Assembly: GCF_017939625.1 (NCBI RefSeq)
Contig: NZ_JAGKTC010000004.1
Coordinates: forward strand, 146,460-210,459
DNA: 64,000 nt
From: Pseudoxanthomonas helianthi
GTDB lineage: Bacteria > Pseudomonadota > Gammaproteobacteria > Xanthomonadales > Xanthomonadaceae
Direction of reading: 5' to 3'
Positions 37,714-47,394 of this stretch are shown one piece after another. Below the pieces are notes generated by a model. It was not told the origin of the DNA, ran no database searches, and saw only the letters and a program-made list of their open reading frames with translations. Both the position numbers and the translations under genes were made by a program. Within the stretch, counting starts at the first letter, position 1. Each line of letters opens with the position of its first letter.

Positions 37714-39111
37714 TCAGCGCGCGCCGCGGCCGAACATCACCACTTCGACGGTCTGCAGCAGGATCATCACGTCGAACACCAGGCCGTGGTTCTTAACGTA
37801 GAACAAATCGAACTTCAGCTTCTCTTCCGCGTCGCGCACCGAGGCGCCGTACGGATAGCGCAACTGGGCCCAGCCGGTCAGCCCGGGCTTCATGCAATGG
37901 CGCACGCCGTAATAGCGGACCTCGCCGTTGAGCATGTCGACGAACTGCGGGCGCTCCGGGCGCGGGCCGACGAAACTCATGTCGCCGCGCAGCACCGCGA
38001 ACAGCTGCGGCAGCTCGTCCAGCCGGGTCTTGCGGATGAACTTGCCCACGCGCGTGGTGCGGTCGTCGTTGCGGCTGGCCCATACCGCCACGCCGCCCTT
38101 CTCCGCATCGACGCGCATGCTGCGGAACTTGGTCAGGGTGAAGTGGCTGCCGCGCTCGCCGACGCGCACCTGCCGGTACAGCACAGGGCCACCGGATTCC
38201 AGCCAGATCGCCAGCGCGGTCAGCAGCATCAGCGGCCACGACACCAGCAGCAGCGAGCCCGCCGCGACCAGGTCGAAGAAGCGCTTGCTCAACCGGCGCG
38301 GCGCCGAATGGTCGAAGCCGCCCGAAAACACCAGCCACGACGGATCGACCACGTTGAGCTGGACCATGCCGGCTTCGCGCTCGAAGAAACTGGACACGTC
38401 GGTCACCGCGACGCCCGCCTGCGCGCATTGCAGCATTTCTTCCATCGGCAATCCGCCGCGACGCTCGTCCGGCGCGATCACCAGTTCGTCGATGCCGAGG
38501 CGTTCGACCAGTTCCGCCAGGCCCGCCTCGCCAGGATGCACCAGCAGTTCTTGGGAAACCTGCAGCGTCTGTCCCGGCACCGGCACGAAGCCGACCACCG
38601 TGAACGAGCGCCGGTCGGATTTGCGGCGCATGCGCGAATTGATCAGGTCGGCGTTGACGCCGGCGCCGAACACCAGCACGCGCCGCTTCAGCACGCCCGA
38701 ATGGAATACGCGCACCCAGGCCAACCTGACCAGCAGCACTCCGATCGCGCTGGCGGCCAGCGACATGACCAGCACGCCGCGACCGATGTAGGCCGGCGGG
38801 AACAGGTAATAGAGGACGGCGAGCGCGACGCCGCCGAAGACGAAGGAAAACGCGATGCGCAGCGCGAAGTCCATCCGCGAATGGCGCAGGTGCGGCTGGT
38901 ACAGGCCGAAGGCCGTCATCGCACCGGTGATGAACAAGGCCACCAGCACGGCGCGGACCGGCGCCTGCTCGGCGAAGACCTGCCCATATTCGCGATCGGC
39001 GTGGAAGCGCAGCCAGCCGGCGATCATCACCGCGGCGAAGATCACCACCATTTCGATCAGCCAGAGGATCCGGGCAGCATTGGCCTTGCGGCGTGCAGGG
39101 CTGGACTTCAT
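37714..39111 (-). CDS. Priming undecaprenyl-phosphate sugar phosphotransferase
   Basis: A 465-residue polyprenyl glycosylphosphotransferase of the EpsB/WcaJ type, which starts repeat-unit assembly by moving a sugar-phosphate onto undecaprenyl phosphate. Four hydrophobic segments occupy the N-terminus (about 12-32, 50-68, 85-105, 112-130). A CoA-binding-like central domain (RVLVFGAGVNADLI) follows, then a fifth segment (LLLVSWPLMLLTALAIWL) and the bacterial sugar-transferase domain with KFRSMRVDAEKGG, RKTRLDELPQL, FVGPRPERPQF and MKPGLTGWAQL. It lies at the 3' end of the minus-strand nonribosomal/EPS gene run. Confidence 0.92.
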   Translation of the reverse strand: MKSSPARRKANAARILWLIEMVVIFAAVMIAGWLRFHADREYGQVFAEQAPVRAVLVALFITGAMTAFGLYQPHLRHSRMDFALRIAFSFVFGGVALAVLYYLFPPAYIGRGVLVMSLAASAIGVLLVRLAWVRVFHSGVLKRRVLVFGAGVNADLINSRMRRKSDRRSFTVVGFVPVPGQTLQVSQELLVHPGEAGLAELVERLGIDELVIAPDERRGGLPMEEMLQCAQAGVAVTDVSSFFEREAGMVQLNVVDPSWLVFSGGFDHSAPRRLSKRFFDLVAAGSLLLVSWPLMLLTALAIWLESGGPVLYRQVRVGERGSHFTLTKFRSMRVDAEKGGVAVWASRNDDRTTRVGKFIRKTRLDELPQLFAVLRGDMSFVGPRPERPQFVDMLNGEVRYYGVRHCMKPGLTGWAQLRYPYGASVRDAEEKLKFDLFYVKNHGLVFDVMILLQTVEVVMFGRGAR

Positions 39112-39367
39112 CGTGCCGTCCTCGATTCGCTACCCAACCCCGCACGTCGCCGCAATGGCGCAACCGCGCTACCGCGCCGGATCGTCATCAATGCTGGTGC
39201 CATACCGTCCCCACGACTGGGCCTCCCCTGCTTCGGCGCTCCCTGCGCCCGCCTTGGTCATGGCCTTCGACGCGCGTCGGCCAGTACCGCCTGATCTCGT
39301 TCCCATAACAACGCAGGCATGGGCGCCGACAGGACAGGAAATGGCAGGACATCGGCCTCCGGCGGGA

Positions 39368-39392
39368 ACCGCCGGAACCCGGTTCCGGCGGT
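39368..39392. repeat. Perfect 25-bp palindrome 3' of the beta-helix gene
   Basis: ACCGCCGGAACC-C-GGTTCCGGCGGT, seven bases beyond the beta-helix stop codon. It could terminate or pause transcription of the minus-strand run, though no T-run follows. The remainder of the 39112-39398 gap shows no gene. Confidence 0.5.
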
Positions 39393-39398
39393 CTCCGC

Positions 39399-40811
39399 CT
39401 ACTGCTGTTCCAATGCGCCGATGGCGATCCGGCCAGCCGGTACGACGCGCGGCCGCCTTTCGCCCAGCGCCGGTTTTCGCCCCTGCGGCGGCTCGAAAGC
39501 CGGCAGTGCCTGGGGCGCAGGGAACGGGAATGCGACCGGCGCCACGGGCGCGGGATTGCCCGCGCCGAGCAATGGACTCCCCGGCCGCGGCCGCAGCCGG
39601 CGATGGGCTGCATCCACGAATAACGGGTCGCCGCCGCGCAGGGTCTCCAACCATTCGCGGGGAACGCCCGTCGCCTTGTTCTGCACCCAGTTGCGGCTGC
39701 CCGCGACCTTGCGGCCCTCGCTCCACGGCTCGCGACCCAGCGGCCCGCAGAACGGCCTGCGTACCGAGCTGGCGGCGTTCTCGCGAACGATCGTCGGCGA
39801 GCCCGCGCCCGGCTGGTAGACGACGTTGTTGTGCATCTCCAGCGAGCCCTGCCCCAGTTGCACCAGCACCGCGGTGACCGGCCCCGCACGCCGGAACAGG
39901 ATGGTGTTGTTGACCAGGCGCACGCGCCCCTGGTTGCGGCCGTTGAGGTCGCCGCCGATGCGCAGGGCGCTGCCGGAGCGGCTGCGCGCATCGTGGATGA
40001 TGACGTTGCCGACCAGTTCGGCGTCCTCGCGGCGCAGGTTGGCGTTCCAGCCCGGCTTCTGCGCTTCGCAATCGGGCCCGATCAGTTCCACCTCGTGCAG
40101 GTCGGAGCCTTCGATCCAGTTGTAGTGGATTTCCGCGCGCTCGTGGCGGACCCGCACCAGCACGCCGCCGGTGGCGTCGCGCACGTAGTTGTGGTGCATG
40201 CGGAACACGGCGCCCGGCCAGGCCGTCTCGTCGGACTGCATGTAGATGGCGTGGCGGGTATCGCCGGCGCCGGCGCGCGCGACTTCGCTGTATTCCAGGG
40301 TGAATGAACCCGAATTCCGGTCGGCGCCGAGGATGCCGTGGGAAGGGCAATCGTGCACGTACGCGTCACGCACGGTGACGTCGTGCGCTTCGCTGAAGAG
40401 GCACGAACGCGAGCCGCCACTGACTTCGAAACCTTCGAACACCACGTGGTTGGACTGCTCGAACTTGATCGTGTTGACGCCGCCGACCAGTTTCGGCCGT
40501 TGCTGTCCCGCGGTGCGGCTCCAGCGGATCGTCACCGGCCGCTTCGCGTCGCCGCCATCGTCGTCGCCGACCACGATGCCGCCGCGGTAGATGGCGTTGC
40601 CGTCGACCACGACCACGTCGCCAGGCGCCAGGTCCACGCGCTCGAACAGCGTGGACAATTGCGTGTACTGGCGACCGGAAGGCCCGACGGTATAGGTGGC
40701 GGCGGCCGCGTGCCCGGCCAGGGCCATCGCCACGAAGCCGGCAAGCGCCGCGAACTTTCCTCGCGCGGCAACGGCCGCGTTGCTCAAGCCGAGTACCGGG
40801 ACTGCATCCAT
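39399..40811 (-). CDS. Secreted right-handed beta-helix protein
   Basis: A 470-residue protein with an N-terminal signal region (ARGKFAALAGFVAMALAG, then AAAA) and a parallel beta-helix body. It opens TYTVGPSGRQYTQLSTLFER, the usual first coil of pectate-lyase-like or polysaccharide epimerase/lyase proteins, then repeats coils with N and G ladders: HVVFEGFEVSGGS, NHVV/DVTVRDAYVHDC, SFTLEYSEVARAGAG, VFRMHHNYVRDATGG, VRLVNNTILFRRAG and LEMHNNVVYQ. A lyase, epimerase or carbohydrate-binding role on the EPS is likely. The given start overlaps the hydrolase gene by 28 bases; a later start near the hydrolase stop is possible. Confidence 0.78.
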   Translation of the reverse strand: MDAVPVLGLSNAAVAARGKFAALAGFVAMALAGHAAAATYTVGPSGRQYTQLSTLFERVDLAPGDVVVVDGNAIYRGGIVVGDDDGGDAKRPVTIRWSRTAGQQRPKLVGGVNTIKFEQSNHVVFEGFEVSGGSRSCLFSEAHDVTVRDAYVHDCPSHGILGADRNSGSFTLEYSEVARAGAGDTRHAIYMQSDETAWPGAVFRMHHNYVRDATGGVLVRVRHERAEIHYNWIEGSDLHEVELIGPDCEAQKPGWNANLRREDAELVGNVIIHDARSRSGSALRIGGDLNGRNQGRVRLVNNTILFRRAGPVTAVLVQLGQGSLEMHNNVVYQPGAGSPTIVRENAASSVRRPFCGPLGREPWSEGRKVAGSRNWVQNKATGVPREWLETLRGGDPLFVDAAHRRLRPRPGSPLLGAGNPAPVAPVAFPFPAPQALPAFEPPQGRKPALGERRPRVVPAGRIAIGALEQQ

Positions 40812-41632
40812 TCGCCCAGTGTCCGCAACAGCCGTTCGCGATGTTCGCGCAGGTAGAACGTGTGGTCGCAATCTTCCCAGTACAGGTCCGTCCATCCGGG
40901 CGAATCCACCACCGCGCCGAAGCATTCCCTGGCCTGCCGCCGATGGTTGTAGTAGCGGCTGTTGCCGCCCGTGTACAGCAACAGCACATGGGCGCCGCGA
41001 CCGACCAGGGCCTGCAGGCGGTGCGTGGTTTCCACGCGATCGGGGAAGTGGCGGTAGTCGTCCGCATCGATCGCGCGGACTTCGACCGGCTTTCGCTGCC
41101 GTAGCAGGCGACCGAATCCATGCATCACGGCGCTGGGACGGAACAGCCGCGGCAGGTAGCGACGCAGGCGGTAACCGCGCGTGTGGTAGGCGGCGCCGTC
41201 CAGCAACATCAGTCCATCCACGCGCGGATCGTCGGGTCCGATGTTCAACGCATCGTCGGCGCCGGAACAGATGCCGCCCAGCACGAAACGGTCCAGGCCG
41301 GTCTGCCGCGTCACCAGATCCATCGCGGCGGCCGTCGCCTCGCTGCGCTTGCGCACCGGATCGGCCAGGCGCGAGGCGGCGCTGTCGCCCAGCCCGCCCT
41401 GGTCGAAGCGCAACACCACGAATCCGCGCCGGGCCAGTTCGCGCGCCAGCTTCACCTGGATGCGATAGGGACCGCAGCGCTGGACCAGGCCGGCGTTGTA
41501 CAGGATCAGCGCCGCCTTGCCGCGCACCTGGGTCGCCGGCCGGGTCAGTACGCCGACCAGGCCCGGGCCGAATTCGTGCGCCGATTCCAGCACCGCGTCC
41601 TCCTCGCTCGCCGACGCCGGCGGCGCTTGCAT
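40784..41632 (-). CDS. Exosortase-A-type alpha/beta hydrolase
   Basis: A 282-residue alpha/beta hydrolase. LILYNAGLVQRCGPYRIQVKLARELA and VLRFDQGGLGDSA match the pattern of the hydrolases that accompany exosortase A EPS loci. The nucleophile elbow reads G-I-C-S-G (GGICSGADDAL), so the nucleophile position is Cys rather than Ser. A catalytic His is likely in DCDHTFYLREHRE. The ATG at 41630-41632 shares a base with the stop of the megasynthase gene (TGATG), pointing to coupled translation. A thioesterase or proofreading role for the megasynthase is inferred; in the exosortase literature the substrates are unknown. Confidence 0.8.
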   Translation of the reverse strand: MQAPPASASEEDAVLESAHEFGPGLVGVLTRPATQVRGKAALILYNAGLVQRCGPYRIQVKLARELARRGFVVLRFDQGGLGDSAASRLADPVRKRSEATAAAMDLVTRQTGLDRFVLGGICSGADDALNIGPDDPRVDGLMLLDGAAYHTRGYRLRRYLPRLFRPSAVMHGFGRLLRQRKPVEVRAIDADDYRHFPDRVETTHRLQALVGRGAHVLLLYTGGNSRYYNHRRQARECFGAVVDSPGWTDLYWEDCDHTFYLREHRERLLRTLGEWMQSRYSA

Positions 41633-44600
41633 CAGCGCGGCCATGCGCGCGCCTCCGCCAGCAGGTTGGCCAGTTCGATCACGCTGCGCCGCGGGAACGC
41701 CTGCTTCTCGATCTGGTTCGGATCGTCCCAGGCCGGCTGGTCCTGGGTCGCCAGCACGTGCAGGCTCGCATCGACGCCGGCGGCGGCCTGCATCGCGATG
41801 TATTCGTTCAATGCAGGGTTCTCCTGCCACACCGCCAGACGCAGGCGACTGCCCGCGGGCAGCGCGCGGCGGCGCAGATCAAGCTTCGATAGTTCGTCGA
41901 TGAATCCCGGGTCGACATCGAAACCGAGCAGTTCATCGTCTTTCTCCGGCACGGGCATCGGTTTGCGATAACGACCCACCTCGGCGAACTGGCTGGCATG
42001 CGTGCGTCGCCAGGCGGACAGCATGCCCGCGCCTTCCAGCACCGGATCCCACAGCACCAGGTCCACCGCTTCGCCCGCAGACGTCGCGGCGGCGAGCACC
42101 GGCAGGCAGGCGCTGCGCAGTGCCAGCGTGCGGATTCGCGCGTCTGCGCTGGCCGAGGACAGCCACGCCGTCGCTTCCGCCAGGTCGTCCTGCAAACCGG
42201 GCAGCGACAATGCATCGCTGTCTCCGGCCGAATCGCCGCTGCCGTACCAGTCGAAGCGCAGCGCCGGCGTTCCCGCGGTCGCCAGCGCCTCGGCCAGCGT
42301 CCACAGCGCACGCTGGCTGACGATGCCTTCCTGCAGCAAGGGCGGCACGATCAGCATGTTCCGGTTCGCGGCGCCATCGCCGTGCCACATGCCGTACAGG
42401 CGGCGATGCGGCTTGCCGAAGAACATCGCAGTGCCGGTCTTTCCCGCGGTTCTTGCGCCCGTGAGGGCGCGAGCCGGCGGCGACGGGGCGATGGCCGGCG
42501 CGGAGCGCGGCAGTTCCAGCGCCAGCTGCCCCAGGGTCAGTGTGGCCAGCGGCAACATCTTCAGGCGCACGCCGGTATCGCGCGCGACCTGAGCGGCCAT
42601 CTGCATGGCCAGCAGGGAATGGCCGCCCAGATCGAAGAAGTTGTCGTCGGCGCCGGCCGGCGCCTGCAGCAGGCCCGACCACAGCCGGCTCAAATAGGCG
42701 ACGCGCGGGTCCTGGTTTTCGTCCGTTGCCTGCGGTTCCGGCGCGGGTTGCGGAAGCGTTCCGGCCGCGGGGATTGCGGTGGCCGGCTCGAGGGTCGCGG
42801 GCGACGCCACCGCCAGCGCATCGATCCGCGCGAGCGGATCGCGCAACGCCGTTTCGAGCACGGCGAGATAGCTTTCGCACAATGCGCCGGCATCTTCCCC
42901 GGGCAAGGCATTGGCGCCGACGAACAGATTGGCCAGCACGCCTTCCTCGTCTTCGATCAGCGACAGGCCAAGGTCTTCGGTCGAACCCGGCTGCGCCACC
43001 TCCAATCGTTCGTGCGTCAACCCGCCCCAGCGCGTGACGCGCTGGCGGATGTCCTGCAGGGTGAACATCACCTGGTACAGCGACAACGCACTGCGCTCAC
43101 CGCGCAGGCTCAGCTCGCGAACCACTTCCTCCAGGCGGATGTCCGGATTGGCGAAGCTTTCCAGCACCACTTCCCTGACCTTGGCCACCGCTTCGGCGAA
43201 TGGCATGCCCGGGTCCAGGCGCACGCGCAGCGGCAGCACGCTGACGAAGTAACCCATCAGGTCCTCGACCTCGGCGCTGTTGCGGCCGCGCACCGGCGAG
43301 GAAACGATCAGGTTCCTGCGCCCGGTCAAGCGCTGCAGCAGGACGAAGTATGCGGCCAGCAGCACCATGAACAGGGTGGCGTCGAGCGACAGGCCCAGCT
43401 CGCGCAGGCCGTCGACCACGGAACGGTCGATGCGGAAGCGTCGCGTCCTTCCCCCCTCGACGGCGACCAGCGGCCGGTTGCCGCGACCGCCGGAAAGATC
43501 CTGCGCCGGCTCGCCATCGGCCAGCGCTTCGCCGAGGCGCTGGCGCCAGAAATCGCGCTGGCGCGCGTACTCGACGCTGTCCACGAAACCGCGATGCCAG
43601 GCCGAAAAATCGCCGTAGCTGACCGGCAGCGCCGGCAACCGCGCTTCGCGACCCTCGCAGCGCGCAGCGTACAGCTCGGCGAAGTCGCGATAGAACAGAT
43701 CGAACGACCAACCGTCCCAGACGATGTGGTGGGTCATGAAGAACAGCGCGTGCCGCGTTTCTTCCAGCTTGAACAGGCGCGCGCGAAACAATGGCGCGCC
43801 GACCAGCTCGAAGGGAGTGGCGATCAGCGCGTCGATGCGCTGCGCCAGCGCCAGCTCGCGCTGCTCTGCGGGTAACGCGCTCAGATCCTCGATTTCCGCC
43901 AGCCCCGTGTCAATGCGTTCGTGCACGACCTGGACGAATTCGCCATCGCGCTCTTCCATGGTCGTGCGCAGCACCGATTGGCGCTGCATCAGGTCGGCGA
44001 ACGCCTGTTCGAACGCGGCATGGTCGAGCGGACCGGTCAGCCAATGCGCCGAAGGCGTGTTGAAGCCCAGTTGGCCCGGATTGATCCGCTCCAGCTGCGC
44101 CATGTGTTCCTGCACCAGTGACAACGGCGCCTCGCGCTGGTCGGCACGCGGTAAAACCGGCGGACGCGGCGCTTCCTGCGTGGGGCTTGCCGAAATCGCC
44201 GCGGCCAGCTGCGCGACGGTCGGACCGTCGAACAGCGCGCGCAAGCTCAGCGACGCGCCGAATTCGCGGTTGAGCCGCGAGGTCAGTTGCGCGGCCAGCA
44301 GCGAATGTCCGCCCAGCGAGAAGAAGTTGTCGTGCACGCCGATATCGGGCATGCCCAGCACCTGCCCCATCGCCGCGGCGACCCGGCGTTCGATGCCGTT
44401 GCGCGGCGCGTCCGTCGTCGCCGGCAGGGCCGTGGCGGATGCAGCCATTTCGCCGGAAGCCGGCTGGATCGGCGACGGCAACGACTTGCGGTCGATCTTG
44501 CCGTTCGGCAGCAACGGCATGCGTTCCAGCGGCATTACGTGCTGCGGCACCATGTATTCCGGCAGGGCCTGTTTCAGCCTTTGGCGCAGATCGAGCGGAT

Positions 44601-47394
44601 CCAGTGTCACGTCCGGTTGCGCCACCGCATAAGCCACCAGGCGCACATCGCCGGGGCGATCCTCACGCACCAGCGCGATCGCCTGATCCACGCCGGGGCA
44701 TGCGGCCAGTGCGGTTTCTATTTCGCCCAACTCGATGCGATAGCCGCGGACCTTGACCTGGAAGTCGAGCCGGCCGAGATGTTCCAGCGTGCCATCCGAC
44801 CGCCAGCGCGCGCGATCGCCGGTGCGGTACAGCTTCGCCTGCGGACGCTTGTCGAAGGGATCGGCGAGAAAACGGTCCGCGGTCAGCTCGGCACGCCCCA
44901 GGTAACCCAGGGACACGCCGTCGCCGCCAATGCACAGTTCGCCGGGCACGCCCAGCGGACAGGGCTGCCGCTGCGCGTCGAGGATCCACACCGTGGTGTT
45001 GGCGATCGGACGCCCGATGGAAATGCCGCGCTCCGGATCGTGCACGCGGCAGCAGGTCGACCACACCGTGGTTTCGGTCGGGCCGTACAGGTTCCACAAC
45101 TCGCCGCAGCGCGACAGCAGCGCCTGGGCCAGTGCCGGCGGCAAGGGTTCGCCGCCGCACAAGACACGGAAATCCGGGTCGCCCGTCCAGCCCGCATCCA
45201 GCAGCATCCGCCACGTCGCCGGCGTCGCCTGCATCAGCGTGGCGCCGCTTTCATCCAGCAAGGCCGCCAGCCGTTCGCCGTCCATCACGGTCTCGCGATC
45301 GGCGATGACCACTTCGGCACCGACGCTCAACGGCAGGAACAGCTCGAGCACCGCGATGTCGAACGACAGCGTGGTCACCGCCACCAGCCGGTCGTCGTCG
45401 ACGATGCCAGGCTCGTGCTGCATGGACGCGATGAAATTTGCCACCGCGCGATGCGGTACCTGCACGCCCTTCGGCTGGCCGGTGGAGCCGGAGGTGTAGA
45501 TCACGTACGCGGCCGCTTCCGGATCGACGGATTCGCGCGCCGCGCGCGCCGGCGAAGCCGCGGCCAGTTCCTGTTCCAGCGCATCCAGCATGAGTACCGG
45601 GCGTCCGCGCAGGTCGAAGCGTCCGGCATGCTCACGTTGTGTGACCAGCGCGGCCAGCCCGGCATCGCCGACCATATAGGCCAGCCGTTCCTGCGGGAAC
45701 GCCGGATCCAGCGGCACGTAGCCGGCGCCAGTCTTGAGGATGCCCAGCAAGGCCGCGAGCATGTCCACGCCGCGATCGACCGAGAGCCCGACCAGCGCGC
45801 CGCGATGCACGCCGCGCGCGCGCAGCAGCGCGGCGATGCGGTTGGCCCGCGCTTCCAGCCCGGCGTAGCTCAGCGCCTGCTGCCCGCAACGCACCGCGAT
45901 CCGTTCCGGCGTGCGTTCGCACTGCGCTTCGAACAGTTCGTGCATGCCCGCGTGCGCCGGGAACGGCGTGGCCGCCGGCTGCAGCGCGGCCAGCTCCCGT
46001 AGGCCCTGCGCATCGACCAGCGGCAAGCGGCCCAGTTCGGCATCGGCCTGCTGCACCGCGCCGCGCAGCAGGCTTTCGTAGGCGCGCAGCCAGCGCCGCA
46101 CCGTGCCGTCGTCGAACAGGTCGGTGTTGTACTGGCATTCCAGGCGCAGGCCATCGCGGGTCTGCACCGCGTTGACCGACAACTCGAAGTTCTCGTGGCT
46201 GCGCGGATTGCTTTCGAATTCCATCAGCAGGCCGGGGAACGCGCCCGCCTGCTGGTCCAGCGCCTGGTCGATGTTGAACATCACTCCGACCAGGGGCAGG
46301 CGCGACGGATCGCGTTCCACGCGCAGTTTCTTCAGCAGGGTGCCGAAGGTGTAGCGCTGGTGCTCCAGCGCATCGAACAGGCCGGCCTGGGTTTCCTGCA
46401 GCAGCGCCGCGAATGGCTTGTCCGGCGCGGCGTCGCAGCGCAGCGGCAGCAGGTTGACGCAATGCCCGACCACGTCGTCGTGCCCGTCGACCGATTGCCC
46501 GGCGGCGGGAATGCCGATCACCACGTCGGACTGGCCGCACAGCCGGGCCAGCAAGCCGCCGAATCCGGCCAGCAGCGTCGCGAACAGGCTGGCCCCACGG
46601 CGCGCGCCCATCGCACGGATCGCGGTCAGCAGTTCGGCGTCGAGCAGATGGTCTTCGCGCTTCGAGGCGAAGCCGCGCCGCGCCGGCCGCGGCCGGTCCA
46701 GCGGCAGGTCCAGCACTGGCGCGCCGTCGGCGAAACGCGCCAGCCAGTAGGCCTCGTCTTCGGTGCGGACACCGCCGGATTGCCGGGCCAGCTGCAAGGC
46801 GTAATCGGCGAAGGAGGCCGGGGCTGCAAGGCCTTCGACGGCCTGGTCCCGCACTTGCGCGTACAGCGTGCCGAGTTCGCGCACCAGGATCCACCACGAC
46901 CATCCGTCGCAGACGATATGGTGCGCGGTCAGCAACAAGGCGTGCTCTTCGGCATCCAGGCGGACCAGTTCCGCGCGCAGCAACGTGTCGCGATCCAACG
47001 CGAACGGTGTATCCACCGCACGCCGCTGGCGTTCGGCCAGCGCCGCTGCGCGCGCTGCCGGATCCAGGCTGGAGAAGTCGAAGCGCGAGAACGCGAGGTT
47101 CGCCCACTTGCGCACGCACAAGGTTTCGCCATCGGGGCCGAAGTTGGCGCGGAATGCATCCCGGCGCTCGACCAGCGCCTGCAGCGCGGCGGCGAGTGCG
47201 GCTTCGTCCAGCGATCCGCGCAGGCGCAGGCTCACCGATTCGTTGTAGGCCAGCGACGCGTCCTCGCCCAGCCGGTCCGCCAGCCACACTTCGCGCTGCG
47301 GCTCGGTGGTCGGCACCACCCGCGCCAGTTCGCCGCCCGCGAAGGGATCGTATTCGACGGCTTCGCGCTGCTCCTTGCGCGCCAGGGCGGTCAT
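41632..47394 (-). CDS. Nonribosomal peptide synthetase, C-A-T-C-T-hydrolase
   Basis: A 1,920-residue megasynthase. Condensation domain 1 has HHIVCDGW near residue 157. The adenylation domain (about 490-990) has YTSGSTGQPKGV near 632 and NGKIDRK at its end; my reading of its specificity pocket is D-I-L-Q-L-G-L-V-W-K, which I recall as glycine-like. Carrier protein 1 has FSLGGHSLLAAQL near 1030. A second condensation domain (HHIVWDGWS near 1222) and a carrier protein (FDLGGHSLLAMQM near 1590) follow with no adenylation domain between them. Residues about 1640-1920 are an alpha/beta hydrolase domain with ALRFDWYGSGDSAGD, like exosortase A-associated hydrolases, but the elbow reads A-L-R-S-A. It follows the hybrid synthase gene with a four-base overlap. 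Confidence 0.9.
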   Translation of the reverse strand: MTALARKEQREAVEYDPFAGGELARVVPTTEPQREVWLADRLGEDASLAYNESVSLRLRGSLDEAALAAALQALVERRDAFRANFGPDGETLCVRKWANLAFSRFDFSSLDPAARAAALAERQRRAVDTPFALDRDTLLRAELVRLDAEEHALLLTAHHIVCDGWSWWILVRELGTLYAQVRDQAVEGLAAPASFADYALQLARQSGGVRTEDEAYWLARFADGAPVLDLPLDRPRPARRGFASKREDHLLDAELLTAIRAMGARRGASLFATLLAGFGGLLARLCGQSDVVIGIPAAGQSVDGHDDVVGHCVNLLPLRCDAAPDKPFAALLQETQAGLFDALEHQRYTFGTLLKKLRVERDPSRLPLVGVMFNIDQALDQQAGAFPGLLMEFESNPRSHENFELSVNAVQTRDGLRLECQYNTDLFDDGTVRRWLRAYESLLRGAVQQADAELGRLPLVDAQGLRELAALQPAATPFPAHAGMHELFEAQCERTPERIAVRCGQQALSYAGLEARANRIAALLRARGVHRGALVGLSVDRGVDMLAALLGILKTGAGYVPLDPAFPQERLAYMVGDAGLAALVTQREHAGRFDLRGRPVLMLDALEQELAAASPARAARESVDPEAAAYVIYTSGSTGQPKGVQVPHRAVANFIASMQHEPGIVDDDRLVAVTTLSFDIAVLELFLPLSVGAEVVIADRETVMDGERLAALLDESGATLMQATPATWRMLLDAGWTGDPDFRVLCGGEPLPPALAQALLSRCGELWNLYGPTETTVWSTCCRVHDPERGISIGRPIANTTVWILDAQRQPCPLGVPGELCIGGDGVSLGYLGRAELTADRFLADPFDKRPQAKLYRTGDRARWRSDGTLEHLGRLDFQVKVRGYRIELGEIETALAACPGVDQAIALVREDRPGDVRLVAYAVAQPDVTLDPLDLRQRLKQALPEYMVPQHVMPLERMPLLPNGKIDRKSLPSPIQPASGEMAASATALPATTDAPRNGIERRVAAAMGQVLGMPDIGVHDNFFSLGGHSLLAAQLTSRLNREFGASLSLRALFDGPTVAQLAAAISASPTQEAPRPPVLPRADQREAPLSLVQEHMAQLERINPGQLGFNTPSAHWLTGPLDHAAFEQAFADLMQRQSVLRTTMEERDGEFVQVVHERIDTGLAEIEDLSALPAEQRELALAQRIDALIATPFELVGAPLFRARLFKLEETRHALFFMTHHIVWDGWSFDLFYRDFAELYAARCEGREARLPALPVSYGDFSAWHRGFVDSVEYARQRDFWRQRLGEALADGEPAQDLSGGRGNRPLVAVEGGRTRRFRIDRSVVDGLRELGLSLDATLFMVLLAAYFVLLQRLTGRRNLIVSSPVRGRNSAEVEDLMGYFVSVLPLRVRLDPGMPFAEAVAKVREVVLESFANPDIRLEEVVRELSLRGERSALSLYQVMFTLQDIRQRVTRWGGLTHERLEVAQPGSTEDLGLSLIEDEEGVLANLFVGANALPGEDAGALCESYLAVLETALRDPLARIDALAVASPATLEPATAIPAAGTLPQPAPEPQATDENQDPRVAYLSRLWSGLLQAPAGADDNFFDLGGHSLLAMQMAAQVARDTGVRLKMLPLATLTLGQLALELPRSAPAIAPSPPARALTGARTAGKTGTAMFFGKPHRRLYGMWHGDGAANRNMLIVPPLLQEGIVSQRALWTLAEALATAGTPALRFDWYGSGDSAGDSDALSLPGLQDDLAEATAWLSSASADARIRTLALRSACLPVLAAATSAGEAVDLVLWDPVLEGAGMLSAWRRTHASQFAEVGRYRKPMPVPEKDDELLGFDVDPGFIDELSKLDLRRRALPAGSRLRLAVWQENPALNEYIAMQAAAGVDASLHVLATQDQPAWDDPNQIEKQAFPRRSVIELANLLAEARAWPR

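Noticed and set aside
39112..39398. A small gene in the gap before the beta-helix gene's 3' end.
   Set aside because: Open frames there lack a ribosome site and any recognisable composition beyond the neighbouring gene's shadow.
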